20,259 bases of DNA from Larix sibirica (GCA_004151065.3 NWUY0300009038.1:5301-25559), one strand, 5' to 3'. Counted from the first letter of the stretch, positions 7,718 to 18,200 are shown. Numbers and translations are program-made. The notes: a model not told the origin generated them from the letters alone.

Positions 7718-9365
7718 GAAGCCTTGCAGCACATACCGCAAACTTTGTAATGTCTTGTTGAGTGTCGGGTTGCTGAAGAGATCATCCGAATTTAGGATCT
7801 TAATCAGAATTTCAAAATCACCAAACACTTGTATTTCTTTAATGTCGTTTCCCTCAGCAATCTGACAGGCTTTTAATAGCCCAAGGATTTCTACATGGTT
7901 GTTGGTTCTCTGCCCTAAACCCCAACTGAAGCTATCGACTCGATTTCCATCCGGCGAGTATATAACTCCACCTGCTCCTGCAATCCCGGGATTGCCTCTA
8001 GAGGCACCATCGAAAAATTTTGTTGCTTTACCCTGAGTGCCCAGCCATTTCTTTTCTTCAGGGAGGAACTCGATTTGATTCTTAAAGGGATGGTTTGCCA
8101 CTGTTTCAAGAAGTAATGCTTTTACTTTGACAACCACCTTCAGGGGATGTTGTAGATTGCTATTGAAGATTATGTCGTTCTTGGAAATCCATACGTTCCA
8201 ACACACAAATTTGGGGATGGCCTGCCATATTCTACTCCAAATCGACTTGTTGTTGATTGCATGAGGATAACGCAATTTCCAAGAGGAAAAGAGAGAAACT
8301 ATGGTAAGTTGCAATGGAGTGTGTACGTTGAGGCCGTGAAGGGAGGAGGTCCAAAATTCCTGGGTGAATCTGCAATCAACAAATAGGTGATATGCAGATT
8401 CAAGAGCGTTGCAGCATAAGGAACATCGATGGGGGCCTATCAAGTCTCGTTTTAATAGATTCTCTCCAGTGAGCACTCGTTTGTGCATCAGAGTCTAGAA
8501 GAAGAAGTTGATTTTGGGAAGACTTAGTGGATCCCAAACTTGCTTCCATAAGGACGCTGGATGTAAAGATGGTTGTTGTGATTGGAGAATGGCATACCCC
8601 TGAGCAACAGTATAGAAACATTTTTGTCCCCATCCCCACCTGTCCACCAATTTTAGATGAATTGGTGCCATGCCCGTGAGCGCTGTTAAAAGAAGATCTT
8701 TTTGAGATTGAAGATGATACGGGAGTCAAGATAGGTTCCAGTCCTGCCAATTCCTGGACTCGTCCCATGTAGAAATATCAGCAAGAGAATGGCATCCATG
8801 TTGTTTAAGCCAGGCTTGGGCTTCATGAAAGTCTTCTGAGCTGTCCAGGGGCGCTTTTCCCATGATTTTGTCATGCCACAGCAAAGTGTGTTTCCCATTG
8901 CCAGGGATGTGGAACAGGTGTTGTTGAAAGAAGTCCATCCCCCTTCGACAAAGATTCCAGGTTAATGTCCCTTTGGGGATGGTTTCAACCTGTAAATTGC
9001 GCAGAGATGTGCCTTTAAGGTATTTTTTCTCAAAACTTGGAAAATAGGGTGTCTGCTGTGTGAGAAGGTATTCTAGAGGATTTTTCCACCCAAGGCGATG
9101 TTGGCCAACCCCGGATATCTTAATTGCAACCCTCCTTCTGAGATAGGGCATTTGACTGTATCCCATCCAACTAAGTGAAATTTTCTGAGATTTCCTTTCC
9201 CACCTTGCCAAAGAAAGTCTCGGATCAGCCTAGAGATTTTATCTGTGATCAGCTTAGGATCCAAGAGGAATGAATCTTGGTAAATTGGCAAAGAGGACAG
9301 AACAGACTTAATTAGAATTAGTTTCCCTGCACTGGTGAGCCATTGACCTCCCCAAGATTTTATTT
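7718..9365. repeat. Duplicated ORF2 segment, copy 2
   Basis: Diverged duplicate of 5963-7715, in the same orientation. It is about 105 bp shorter, mainly because the linker between the zf-RVT region and RNase H is deleted at about 8035, joining KKWLG to TQGKAT without breaking the frame. Confidence 0.85.
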
Positions 9366-11727
9366 TTGTTTTCATTTTGCTTGTTACTTCGACCCACAGG
9401 GATGACTTGTTGGGGCCCAGAGTTAAAGGGAGCCCGAGGTACTTGATTTTTTCCCAAGAAGCAAAGCCCAAGAATCCCAAGAAGTATGTTATTCGTTGGA
9501 TAGTGAGTTAATATATATTCCAACCATACACTGCATTTTTTTTTGTTGATGAGTGCTCCTAAGATGCTACAGAAATATTGTAGGATCTAAGTAAAGGTCT
9601 TCGCAATCTTGATGGAGACTCCACCCAACAGAAGGGAGTCATCAATGAATAAGGCATGATTGATTGGGTCTAAGCCTTTCGAGATCCTAATTCCTGGAAC
9701 TGTCCGTTCTTTTTTTGTTGCAGTCAATTTCCTGCTTAACGAATCAACCATGAGGATGTACTGGAAGGGGGAGAGTGGGCAGCCTTGCCTATCCCCCTCG
9801 AGGCTTAGAAGTAATTAGCCGGTCTTCCATTCACTAACGGAGCTATCTAAGGCTTATATATGCAGGCTTTTACCAAATTAACAAAGTCAGTACTAAATCC
9901 AAAGGACAACAGAACTTTATAAAGGTAAGAGAGCTTTACCCGGTCGAAAGCATTTTCCATATCTAGCTTAATGAGCATCCCTTGCTCCTGCCTTTGGTGA
10001 CTAGAGTGAATGGATTCTTGCACCTGGATTATGTTGTCTAGGATATTCCTTCCTTGAACAAATCCACCCTGGGTGGGAGAGATGATATTCCCGAGTAGGG
10101 GTTTAATTCTGTTTGCTAGAAGCTTGGAAAATATTCTGTAGGAGGCATTGCAGAGCAAAATTGGCCTGAACCTATCAAAAGTGCCCGTGTTCACTTCTTT
10201 GGGAATTAAGGCGAGGAAAGTGGAGTTAGTGCTTCCTCCCACTTTAGCTTTTATTTGAAAGCCTCTTATCATTCTCAGCAAATCGGGTTTAATAATATCC
10301 CATCAAATTCTATAAAAGTGTATTGAAAACCCATCTGGCCCAAGGGCTTTGTCAGGCCCCATGGACCAAATGACACTACAGATTTTTTCTTCTGTGAATG
10401 GTTTTAAGAGGGCTGTGTTTTCCTCCCTTCTTATTATGTGAGGGATGTGAGAGATAAATTCATAGATTACTTCCTCAGTGCCATCACTGCCATATTTATA
10501 CAGCTGCTGAAAGTGAGATTCTACTGCTACTTTGATCTGTTCAAATCCTTTGAAGACAGTCCCATCTGAGGTTGCAATTTCTAAAATATGATTTCTGGAA
10601 AGTCTTGCTCGGTATTGTCTATGAAAGAAAGGCGTGTTTCTGTCTCTTGCCTTCAGCCATAGAATTCTAGACTTAAGCCTCCAAAGCTCTTCCTCTTGAC
10701 GGAAGGAGTGGATTGTGTTTATTTGGGAAGCTTGTTCTTTTTGGATTTCTGAAACAGTGATCTCCTTTCCCTCCAGAATCATTTGCAGATCTTCTAACTG
10801 TTGTACTGCCTCTTTCCTATGACTAGTAGGGGTGATAATGGGATTTTTAACCCAATCTTTCAGGGCTAGTTTAGTAGCCTTCAACTTCTACTCCCACATG
10901 AAGCTAGGTGATCCTATCAGTGGAGTGTACCAAGCTGTAAGGACAGTTTCCCTAAACCCTTATTTTTTTGTCCAAAGAGGACTGAATCGAAAGGGGATAG
11001 GACCTATATTTTCTTCTTCTTCCAGTTGTAAAAGAATAGGTTTATGATCTGAGGTCAACTTTGGTAGGATTTTCGTGGAGATCAACCTTTTTTCTAGCAA
11101 AAGGGTACTCTGAACAAGGAAGCGATCTAGATTAGCAGTGATGTGATCAGCTCTAGTTTTGTTATTGGTCCAAGTGTAGAGTCCTTTCTTAGGCTTGAAG
11201 TTGAGGAGGTCCTAGTGATGAGTTAACTCCTCTACAAATGGTAGCAATTGGTTCCTGCCATTGTTTCCTCCTCTCTTTTCTTTCGGTTCAAGGACAAGAT
11301 TTAAATCCCCTGCTATTATGATGTTCTGAGGGGAGTAAGTTTCTAAGAAATCTGAAAGGGTTTGCCAACATTCTTTTTTCTCAGAGAAGAGGATGGGAAC
11401 ATAGAGATTGAAAAGCGAGAAGGTGAGCTTGCTTGAGGTGTGTCTAAGTGCTGTGAAGATCCAGTGTTGTGTCTCAAAAGAGATTTCTAAGTGAAACGTT
11501 TCCTCCGCCCATAGAGTTGCCAGGCCCCTGGAAGAACCTCTTGCACTAATGGCCTGCCCAACAGTTTTCTTCCATTTTGATTTACTGATCTCAAGAAGGG
11601 TGTCCCCTTCAATATTAGTCTCTTGGAGCACGAGGATCATGGGAGATTCTATTTTCAGGAGGTCTTTGACTACTTCAGCTTTCAAGGGATTCCCCAAGCC
11701 TCTGCAATTCCAAGAGACTAAGTGCAT
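7718..11727 (-). pseudogene. LINE B ORF2: endonuclease, reverse transcriptase, zf-RVT, partial RNase H
   Basis: The start ATG at 11727 opens MHLVSWNCRGLGNP, the apurinic-like endonuclease N-terminus. Kept endonuclease motifs are QETNI, AGDLN, LDRF and SDH (near 11041-11052). RT follows: PDKALGPDGFSIHFYR, FRPILLCNASYRI, QGGFVQGR, LIKLDMENAFDRV (motif A, Asp kept), GCPLSPFQYILMVDSL and FIDD (9638-9649). The zf-RVT domain (CSLCCN..., YHLFVDC) and an RNase H with the VFGD Asp kept come next, ending at the gap. The first 640 codons stay in one frame. Stops occur at 11212, about 10960, 10888, 10303, 9847, about 9815, 9073, 8726 and 8495, with frameshifts near 9790, 9535 and 9024. Confidence 0.9.
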
Positions 11728-11729
11728 TA
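11725..11729 (-). promoter_or_regulatory. Overlapping stop-start (TAATG) between LINE B ORF1 and ORF2
   Basis: On the minus strand the ORF1 stop TAA (11729-11727) shares its last A with the ORF2 start ATG (11727-11725). The ORF1 frame was followed for 435 codons from 13034 and the ORF2 frame encodes the endonuclease N-terminus directly. The same arrangement recurs in LINE C. A UAAUG overlap is used for termination-reinitiation in the silkworm LINE SART1; use here is inference. Confidence 0.7.
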
Positions 11730-13034
11730 TTTACTAAGATTTGAGAGGGATGAGCCCCCCTTAGGAGGCCTTGTCCTGGTATTTCTTCCAATGGACATTT
11801 CAATGGTGGATTGACTGCCTTGCATTTTTTGCCTCTCCACCTCTTCTTCTCATGCTTCTTTGTGAGATTTCCTCCCAGCTCTTTTCGAGGGTCTCTCAAA
11901 GCACTTGTCTTCCAAGGATCCAGAGGCTTCCGGTGGCTTTTTCCTTGTAATTTCTGCATAGGAGGGTGAGGAGGAAGTTCTTGTTGGGGAGCCAAGAGGA
12001 GTTGTCTCTATGCCTTTCTCCAGAACGAGTGGGAGGGATTGTTGCTCAATCTCCTCAATTACTGCTTCTGGAATTTCGACTGTTGTGGTGTGTATTTTAA
12101 CAGGTATTTTCGAGGCCTCTGCTATTGGTTGATATTGACTGCCTTTTCCTTGAGTCTTCCCGGTTTTGGTAGGGCCGGATCCCGTGGGTGCTTCTTTTCC
12201 TTTGTTTCTGTTGTTTTCCTTAGTCGGGGCTGTTTTGTGAACCTATGTCCATTGTTCTCCTTTCGTTTTCTCTTTGTCTTCCTCGGTCTTTTTTTTTCAA
12301 TAACGTGCGAAGTGACCGTAGCCATGACAGTACCTGCATTTGAATGTTAGTTGTTCATAATCCATCTCTTGGATGTAAGACCAGTATGCTACTATTAGTT
12401 TTATTGCTTTAGGTAATCCTATTTCCAGATCAACCTCAACACAAATTCTTGCACATGAGTATTGATCCTTTCACTCTGCTCGATCAATGTATTTTCCAAG
12501 GGTGTTTCCTATGGATTCCAATGATTTTGGGTTCCAGCAATGCAGGGGTAAATGGGGGAGACGCACTCACACTGGGACTACTGACGACACAACTTGTGTA
12601 GGGTCAAAATAAGGAGTCCATTTGTTCAAGAATAGACCCTGAGGGCCCATAAAATAAGGTCTGTTTATAAAGATTAAGCTTCTGTCTTCTACAATATCAA
12701 AGACGAACACAAAGAATCCCTTACCTACAGAATAAGTTCTGATGCCTTCTTTGGCTAACGGACGCTAGTTTCGCTGCACCCACGCATCCACTGCTTTGGG
12801 GGAGGACCAAAGGCCTATAAATTGTCCGATGAGTCCACGTTCTGCTAGGTTCAATGTCGAACGACAGGTTTCTTCAGTTGGGAGGGCGACGGTGGGGATA
12901 GTGTCCATCTTCTTTATGAATTTTTCCTAAGCCTCTGCCGCTGGATGTTTACCGCATGCTGCAATCAAGGATACGAAGGCCATGAGTTCTGGGGGGAGAG
13001 GAGGAGGAGCCTCAGGGCCCCCTCCTGGGGCCAT
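11727..13034 (-). pseudogene. LINE B ORF1: DUF4283-like, CCHC knuckle, polar tail
   Basis: From ATG at 13034 (MAPGGGPEAPPPLPP) one frame runs 435 codons to TAA at 11729-11727 without an indel, but with seven in-frame stops. Recognisable parts are AERGLIGQFIGLW, a VFVFDIVEDRSLIF strand, FLNKWTPYFDP, VRLPHLPLHCWNPKSLESIG and ARICVEVDLEIGLP (the DUF4283-like RNA-binding region of plant LINE ORF1), then a knuckle C-R-Y-C-H-G-Y-G-H-F-A-R-Y with a stop at the last Cys position. A Lys-, Glu-, Pro- and Ser-rich tail follows. ORF1 proteins of this kind bind element RNA. The ORF1 stop overlaps the ORF2 ATG. Confidence 0.85.
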
Positions 13035-13107
13035 GGCGTGGAAAACAAGAAAGCAAGGTCTGTGGAGGCGTGCACCAGGGAAGGTCGCGCGGGCCCAATT
13101 TCTTAAT
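13035..13107 (-). other. LINE B 5' UTR, GC-rich
   Basis: About 73 bases lie between the ORF1 ATG and the candidate target duplication. The stretch is rich in G+C and CpG (GGGCCCGCGCGACC near its 5' end), unlike the AT-rich surroundings. A GC-rich start is common for LINE internal promoters. No defined promoter motif is visible. Confidence 0.55.
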
Positions 13108-13121
13108 ACAAGGCTACACTT
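13108..13121. repeat. Candidate target-site duplication, 5' copy
   Basis: ACAAGGCTACACTT lies just outside the LINE B 5' end and matches 5678-5691 (ACAGGGCTACACCT) at 12 of 14 positions, with GGCTACAC identical. It pairs with the copy beside the LINE A tail. Confidence 0.6.
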
Positions 13122-13977
13122 ATTATTACCCATGTTTACAAGTATTGGGTTGAAAATATTATGGGTTTAATTTCTTAACCTAGGTGAGAGCTTTGATACA
13201 AAAACCCAAATGATTTTTATGTTATTATTTTACTTTTACTTAGTTTCAAAACTTATGTATTTTCTCTTCTGTTTACTCCATAGGTTAGAAGAATGGAAGA
13301 TGGTTTTGGGGTATTTCATTTGCCATTTAAACATGAAAACTCTTATTTAACAGTCGAATTCTTTACCTTCTTACAATGTATTCTCGGCTGAGGTTTCATG
13401 TCTTCAAAGGTTTTAGTTAGTTAATATAAGCTCTTTTTCTTTCAAGAAGGATACGGGTTTTTACCCTTATGTAAATATTTGTAATACAATCTCATAGAGA
13501 TTCAAACTCTTTATCTTTTATTCAATTCTACGAGCAACAATGCTATTATTATTTTATATTCAAATTTTTGGAAAAGAAACACACACACACACACAAGTAA
13601 ATATTTTCTTCTTTCCTTTCAATGGTTTTCTCCTGATTTACTTATTAGCTTCTTCTCCAGTACAATAAAACTATAGGAATTTTACTAGTTCTTTTCAGTT
13701 ACTCCAAATATAAAAATATCTACAGTTTTGTTTTTAAGGTGAAAAATAAAAAGAATAAAACTGTAGGATAAACTTTTCATGTAGCTTATTTTTACTACGT
13801 TTATATTACTATAGTAAATAATACTTAACTCATGATGTGAGTGGCTAACTAATACTTTCAATTTTGTTTGTCAATGATAAAGATTTTTTAGCACACTTGT
13901 TTTATGAAAGTGGGTCACTAAAAAACTGTAAGTCAATGACTAATCCTAATCTTGTTTATGAGTAAAACCCATCCTAC
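13122..13977. other. AT-rich spacer between two head-to-head LINEs
   Basis: No protein homology or RNA gene is visible on either strand. The stretch is AT-rich with a microsatellite at 13579-13595. It may be older flanking DNA into which LINE B inserted; if the gypsy LTR was split by that insertion, the first bases (to 13140, ending TTTACA) could be LTR remnant. It may also hold the 5' UTR of LINE C, whose 5' edge could not be located. Confidence 0.6.
13579..13595. repeat. (AC)8 microsatellite
   Basis: Eight AC units plus a final A, uninterrupted, preceded by an A-rich stretch. Confidence 0.9.
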
Positions 13978-15277
13978 ATGATGGCCCTCCTGGATGGAAT
14001 TCCGAGAGGAAATATAGAACCCTCTCCTAAGGCTACGTTCCAAGCGCTGGTGCACTCTCTAAAAACACTGCCTCCCAAACCCTTGCTTTTGAAGTTTGTC
14101 AAAAGGCTCGCAATGGTTCCATAAATATCCTTTCCATAGTTTGTGTCGAAAAAGAAAGCTCTGGCCCTTGCAAAGAGAGGATTGATTGACTAGTTTATGG
14201 GGCTCTGGCCATCCCCTTGTTCCATGGAAAAATGGCTTTCAAAGAATTAGATAATGATAATTAAGGGAAATATGACATATTTCTTCTATGACAGAGGTTA
14301 TTATACCTTCCACTTTGAGCTCAAAGAAGATAGAGACTTAATATTCAAGAATGACCCCTATTTCATCGTCAGGGGCATGTATTTGAATAAGTGGACTCTA
14401 AATTTTAACCTAGAGATAGATTTCCCTTCTGCTATGTCAATCTAGGTTCGTCTACCCCATCTCCCCTTACACTGTTGGGATGACGAATCGTTGAAGAAAG
14501 TGGAAATGATATAGGAAAGTACATTGACAAATCAGAACCAAAATCGAGTATGTTTTCCCATGCCATAAAATGCGTTGAGGTATACCTTGAAAAGGGATTA
14601 CCAAAAGTCATTAAAATTACCCTAGATAACTAGAGTCATCTGCAAAAGTTGGACTATGAGTAAATTCCTTTTAAATGTTGAACTTTCCATCTGTATGGGC
14701 ACTTTTCCAAATACTTCCCTAAAACCCCCCTCCCCCTCATGAGGAAATGGAAGAGAAATGGGAGATTATAAAAAAGAAAATCGAGACCCCTCTCTAGCCT
14801 ATTTCTCATGCTCTTTCTATCTCATATCCGACCTCCTCCAATCCTATCGATTCTGGTCCTAATCATAATAAATTTGAATCTCTCCCGCTCCTCAACGACA
14901 ATCCCAAACCCCTTTTTGTTTCTTCCCTTACCCTTCCTTCTCCTATTTTCCCCGAGCCCTCATCCGTTCACCAACCTATTTCAACTCCTGCCTTCTCAGA
15001 ACCTTTGGATCATTCTCAACCCTCTGGATTTATTACTTGTCATAAATCTCAGCTCCTAAAAGAAGAAGAGTCTAAAGAAGAAAAGCTCCCCAAGAGATAG
15101 GGGAGGAAATCATCAAAAGAAAAAAGGGAATAAGCAACCAATAAAGAAAAAATATTGGGTCCGCAGTCCATGATATAAACTATCATTGTAGGTAATTAAA
15201 AGCATATAGTCCTAAAGATCCCCTTGTATCAAAAGAACATGGAGAAAGGAGGTCATATTAAAACAACAATGAAATAA
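13978..15277 (+). pseudogene. LINE C ORF1: DUF4283-like, broken CCHC, Pro/Ser/Glu tail
   Basis: Starts with two adjacent ATGs (13978, 13981; MMALLDGIPRGN). LLLKFVKRLAMVP and AKRGLID-stop-FMGLWPSP align with LINE B, and 14254-14445 holds the FHFELKEDRDLIF strand and MYLNKWTLNF. VRLPHLPLHCWDDESLKKV is followed by a one-base loss near 14502. The knuckle (about 14679-14720) reads C-stop-T-F-H-L-Y-G-H-F-S-K-Y-F: two Cys positions are Phe. After another frame change before 14741, a hydrophilic Pro/Ser/Glu-rich tail runs (SPIFPEPSSVHQPIS, LLKEEESKEEKLPKR) to TAA at 15275-15277. At about 432 codons its length nearly equals that of LINE B ORF1. Confidence 0.8.
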
Positions 15278-15279
15278 TG
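15275..15279 (+). promoter_or_regulatory. Overlapping stop-start (TAATG) between LINE C ORF1 and ORF2
   Basis: The sequence AAATAATGAAG puts TAA (15275-15277), in frame with the ORF1 tail from 14741, over ATG (15277-15279), which opens MKLVSWNYKGLGN, the endonuclease start. LINE B has AAATAATG at the same junction. Confidence 0.7.
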
Positions 15280-18200
15280 AAGCTCGTCTCTTGGAACTAC
15301 AAAGGATTAGGGAACAACGATAAAATAGAAGAAACCAGACACCTAGTTAAAATATAATAGCCCATGGTTCTTTCAATCCAAGAGACAAAAATTCAAGAAA
15401 AAGAAACTATGGAAGCATGCAAGAAATTTTGGCAAAAAAATAATTGCAAGGTAGTAGCATCAAGAGGAGCACCGTGAGGCATTTGCACAACATGGAACTG
15501 CATCACCATATTGCAACTCTTCAATTGCTATATGTGGATCTCCAAATTAAGCAATCAGGTAATCACTTTAAAATCTTGAATATTTATGCTCCTAAGAACT
15601 ACAAAGAAAAAATGAATTGGTTGGGACACAATATGAATGCTAAAGAACGACATAGAAATAGAGCATATTATACTGGTTGGGGACTTCAACTTATTTTTAT
15701 CCCAAGAAGAAAAAAGAGGAGGAAATCCGGTTAGGGATGCCTCACAAGAAGCCGTGGAAGATTTGATGAATGAATGGACCCTATTTGATGTGAAACCACA
15801 AAGAGGAAGGTATACTTGGTCAAACATAAGAAAGGGAAGTAGCTATATAGTAGCAAGGATCGACCGCTTCCTCATCAACAACAGTTTCTTAGAAGAAGAG
15901 CTAGACATTATGTCTGAGAATATCCCCTTAGCATCCTTTGACCATCGAACTATTTCTCTATCTTTGAGGGTGAAACAAAAATATGGACCGCTCCATTTTA
16001 TATTCAATCGCATATGTCCACAATTTGAAGAAGTTGTTGAGATCATAAAGGACATGTGTAAACATAAAATTGAAGGGTCTCCCAGTTATGTCTAGGAAGT
16101 TAAGCTAAAAAGGGTTAAAACTGCTCTTAAAGATTGGGCTAAGTGCCACTTTAAGGAGCCGATGGTGGAAAGGATGGAGTTGCAAAAACAACTCTCCTCG
16201 ATTCAAGATAGAATGGAAAAGGAAGAAGTAACAATACCGTTGCGAGAATAGGAAAAATAAGTTCACAACAATCTCTTCTCAACGTTAAGGAAGGACGAAT
16301 AAACCTGGAGGATAAAATTACAGAGTTTGTGGCTGAAAGAGGGAGACACAAATACACCCATTTTTCACAAACAAGTGAAAGCTAGAGTGTTGTGCAATAA
16401 TGTAAGGGAGATTCGAATAGAAGCATCAAAGAATATAACAGGCTTTGAGGAAATTAAAAAAGAAGTCTCATCCATTTTAAGAGATTATGCACTAAAGATG
16501 AAGTAGTGCACCCAAAAAACATGGAAAAAATGTTGTAGGTCATACCCCCAAGTGTCAATCTTGAAGACAATAAGGTACTAGACAAGCCTATATCAAAGAC
16601 AAAATTAGTGGAGGAAAATTTGGGACTTGGAACCAGAAATTTTTTTGGGTCTGGATGGTTTTTCTATTGCATTCTATAGGGCTTGTTGGAGCTTTATTAA
16701 GGCTAACTTTTGCCAAATGGTTGCCAGATGGTCAGGTGGGTGGAAACAAAAAAAAATATCAGGGGATGTACCAACTCTACCTTTTTGGTAATATTCCCTA
16801 AAAAAATAAATCCAGTCAACTTCACGAGGTTCAAACCCATTTATTTATGTAACTCTTCTTATAAAATAATAACCAAGGTGTTAGTCAACCGCTCGAAAAT
16901 GATTCTACGAAACATCATATCTCAAAACCAAGGTGGATTCATCCAAGGTAGGCAGATAGTGGATAATATTTTATTGGAACAAGAAGCGATTCATTCGAGC
17001 AAGAGAAGAAAGGAAAAAGGGTTCATAGTCAAGGTGGGCATGTCCAATGTTTTCAATCGGGTAAGACACTCTTTTCTCTTTGAAGTTCTAACCAAGTTTG
17101 GCTTGTCAAGCAACTTTGTTGGTTTGATAAAATCTTGTATAGGAATGCCTTGGATAGCCCCCCATTAATGGAATATATGTTGGCTTCTTCCAAATCAAAA
17201 GATGGATTTGTCAATGATTCCCCCTTGTTCATTTCTTGTACATCATAATGGTAGATTCCTTGAGCAAATTATTAGAACAAGAAATACAAGTTGGCAATAT
17301 TCTAGGAATATTAATTGCTAGAGGAGTCAAAGAAATAAATCATCTATAATTTGTGGATGGCACTCTATGGATGGGTGGTGCTTCAACAATAATAACTTCT
17401 CTCTTCAAGGCATCCTTAAATGTTGTCACAAACACCTTAGTGGGAAGTGCAAATAAAGGGAAGAGTTGTCTCTATGGGTGGAATATCTTTGCTACTTACA
17501 TTCATGTTCTAGTCGGAATCCTTGAATTTTCATTTGAAACAAGTTGGCATTCCTTTAAATATATGGGAATCCCTATTCTTCTTGGGAATGTTAGAGCCTT
17601 GGACTGGGGTGAAGTACAAGACAAATTCAAGAAAAAAAAGAGTCAATGAGGAGCTAGTTGATTCAACTGAACAACTCGAATTGTTTTAATCAAGGATTTC
17701 CTTTCAACCTATCCCCTCTTTCGATGTTCTTCTATGCTTGCTCCAGTTGGGTCCATCCTCCAAATTAGTTCAATGACAAGGAAGTTTATTTGGCAAGGAG
17801 GAAAAGGGACGAGAAATAAAATTTATTTGGTTAACTGGAATACTATTATTTCCCCTATGGAAAATGGAGGTTTGGAGATAAAATATCATTCTTTAATGAA
17901 CACATCCATGGGGGAAAAAATCCTATGGAGACTCATCTCGAGGAATTTTCCTGGTGGAAAAATACTGTTAGGAAGAAATATCTCCAATCCTCAAGATTAA
18001 GGTGCCTTGACCATTTTATAGAAGATAATCAAAGCTTATCTATCTGGAGTCTCTATGTTTCAGCTCTCCCCTTGGTTCAATAAAAAACAGTTGGATTCTT
18101 GGAAATGGGAAAACTATAAAGATTTGGTAAGACAACATCCTTGGCACCCCCCTTTATCTTCTACCCCTGAGTTAAAGGAACTTCAAGAATGGATGGAAGG

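Larger units (their letters stand above)
5694..13107 (-). mobile_element. L1-type plant LINE block (parts A and B) with an internal gap
   Basis: One block runs on the minus strand from a GC-rich 5' UTR at about 13107, through ORF1 and ORF2, to an A tail at 5694. It is interrupted at 7716-7717 by NN, around which about 1.7 kb of ORF2 is present twice (5963-7715 and 7718-9365). Part A lacks its 5' portion and part B its 3' end. Outer target-duplication-like repeats suggest a single insertion. A single copy without the repeated part would be about 5.7 kb, a normal size for a plant L1. Base composition is visibly richer in G+C than the flanking DNA. Confidence 0.75.

Noticed and set aside
8726-9211. 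161-residue frame as an intact protein
   Set aside because: Its first 45 or so residues are shadow; only the part after the one-base loss near 9024 is in the LINE frame.
12039-12350. 103-residue hydrophobic plus-strand frame
   Set aside because: It is antisense to the Lys/Glu-rich tail of LINE B ORF1; such tails give Phe/Leu-rich antisense frames.
12927-13170. Gly/Pro-rich frames on both strands near a GC-rich patch, resembling a gene start or CpG island
   Set aside because: The minus frame is the real LINE B ORF1 N-terminus; the plus frame is its antisense. No cellular gene is needed.
13579-13595. Short repeat array as a CRISPR or satellite
   Set aside because: It is a plain dinucleotide microsatellite with no spacers or higher-order unit.
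14808-15059. Leu/Pro-rich frame that looks like a membrane protein
   Set aside because: It is a shadow of the hydrophilic ORF1 tail of LINE C read in another frame.
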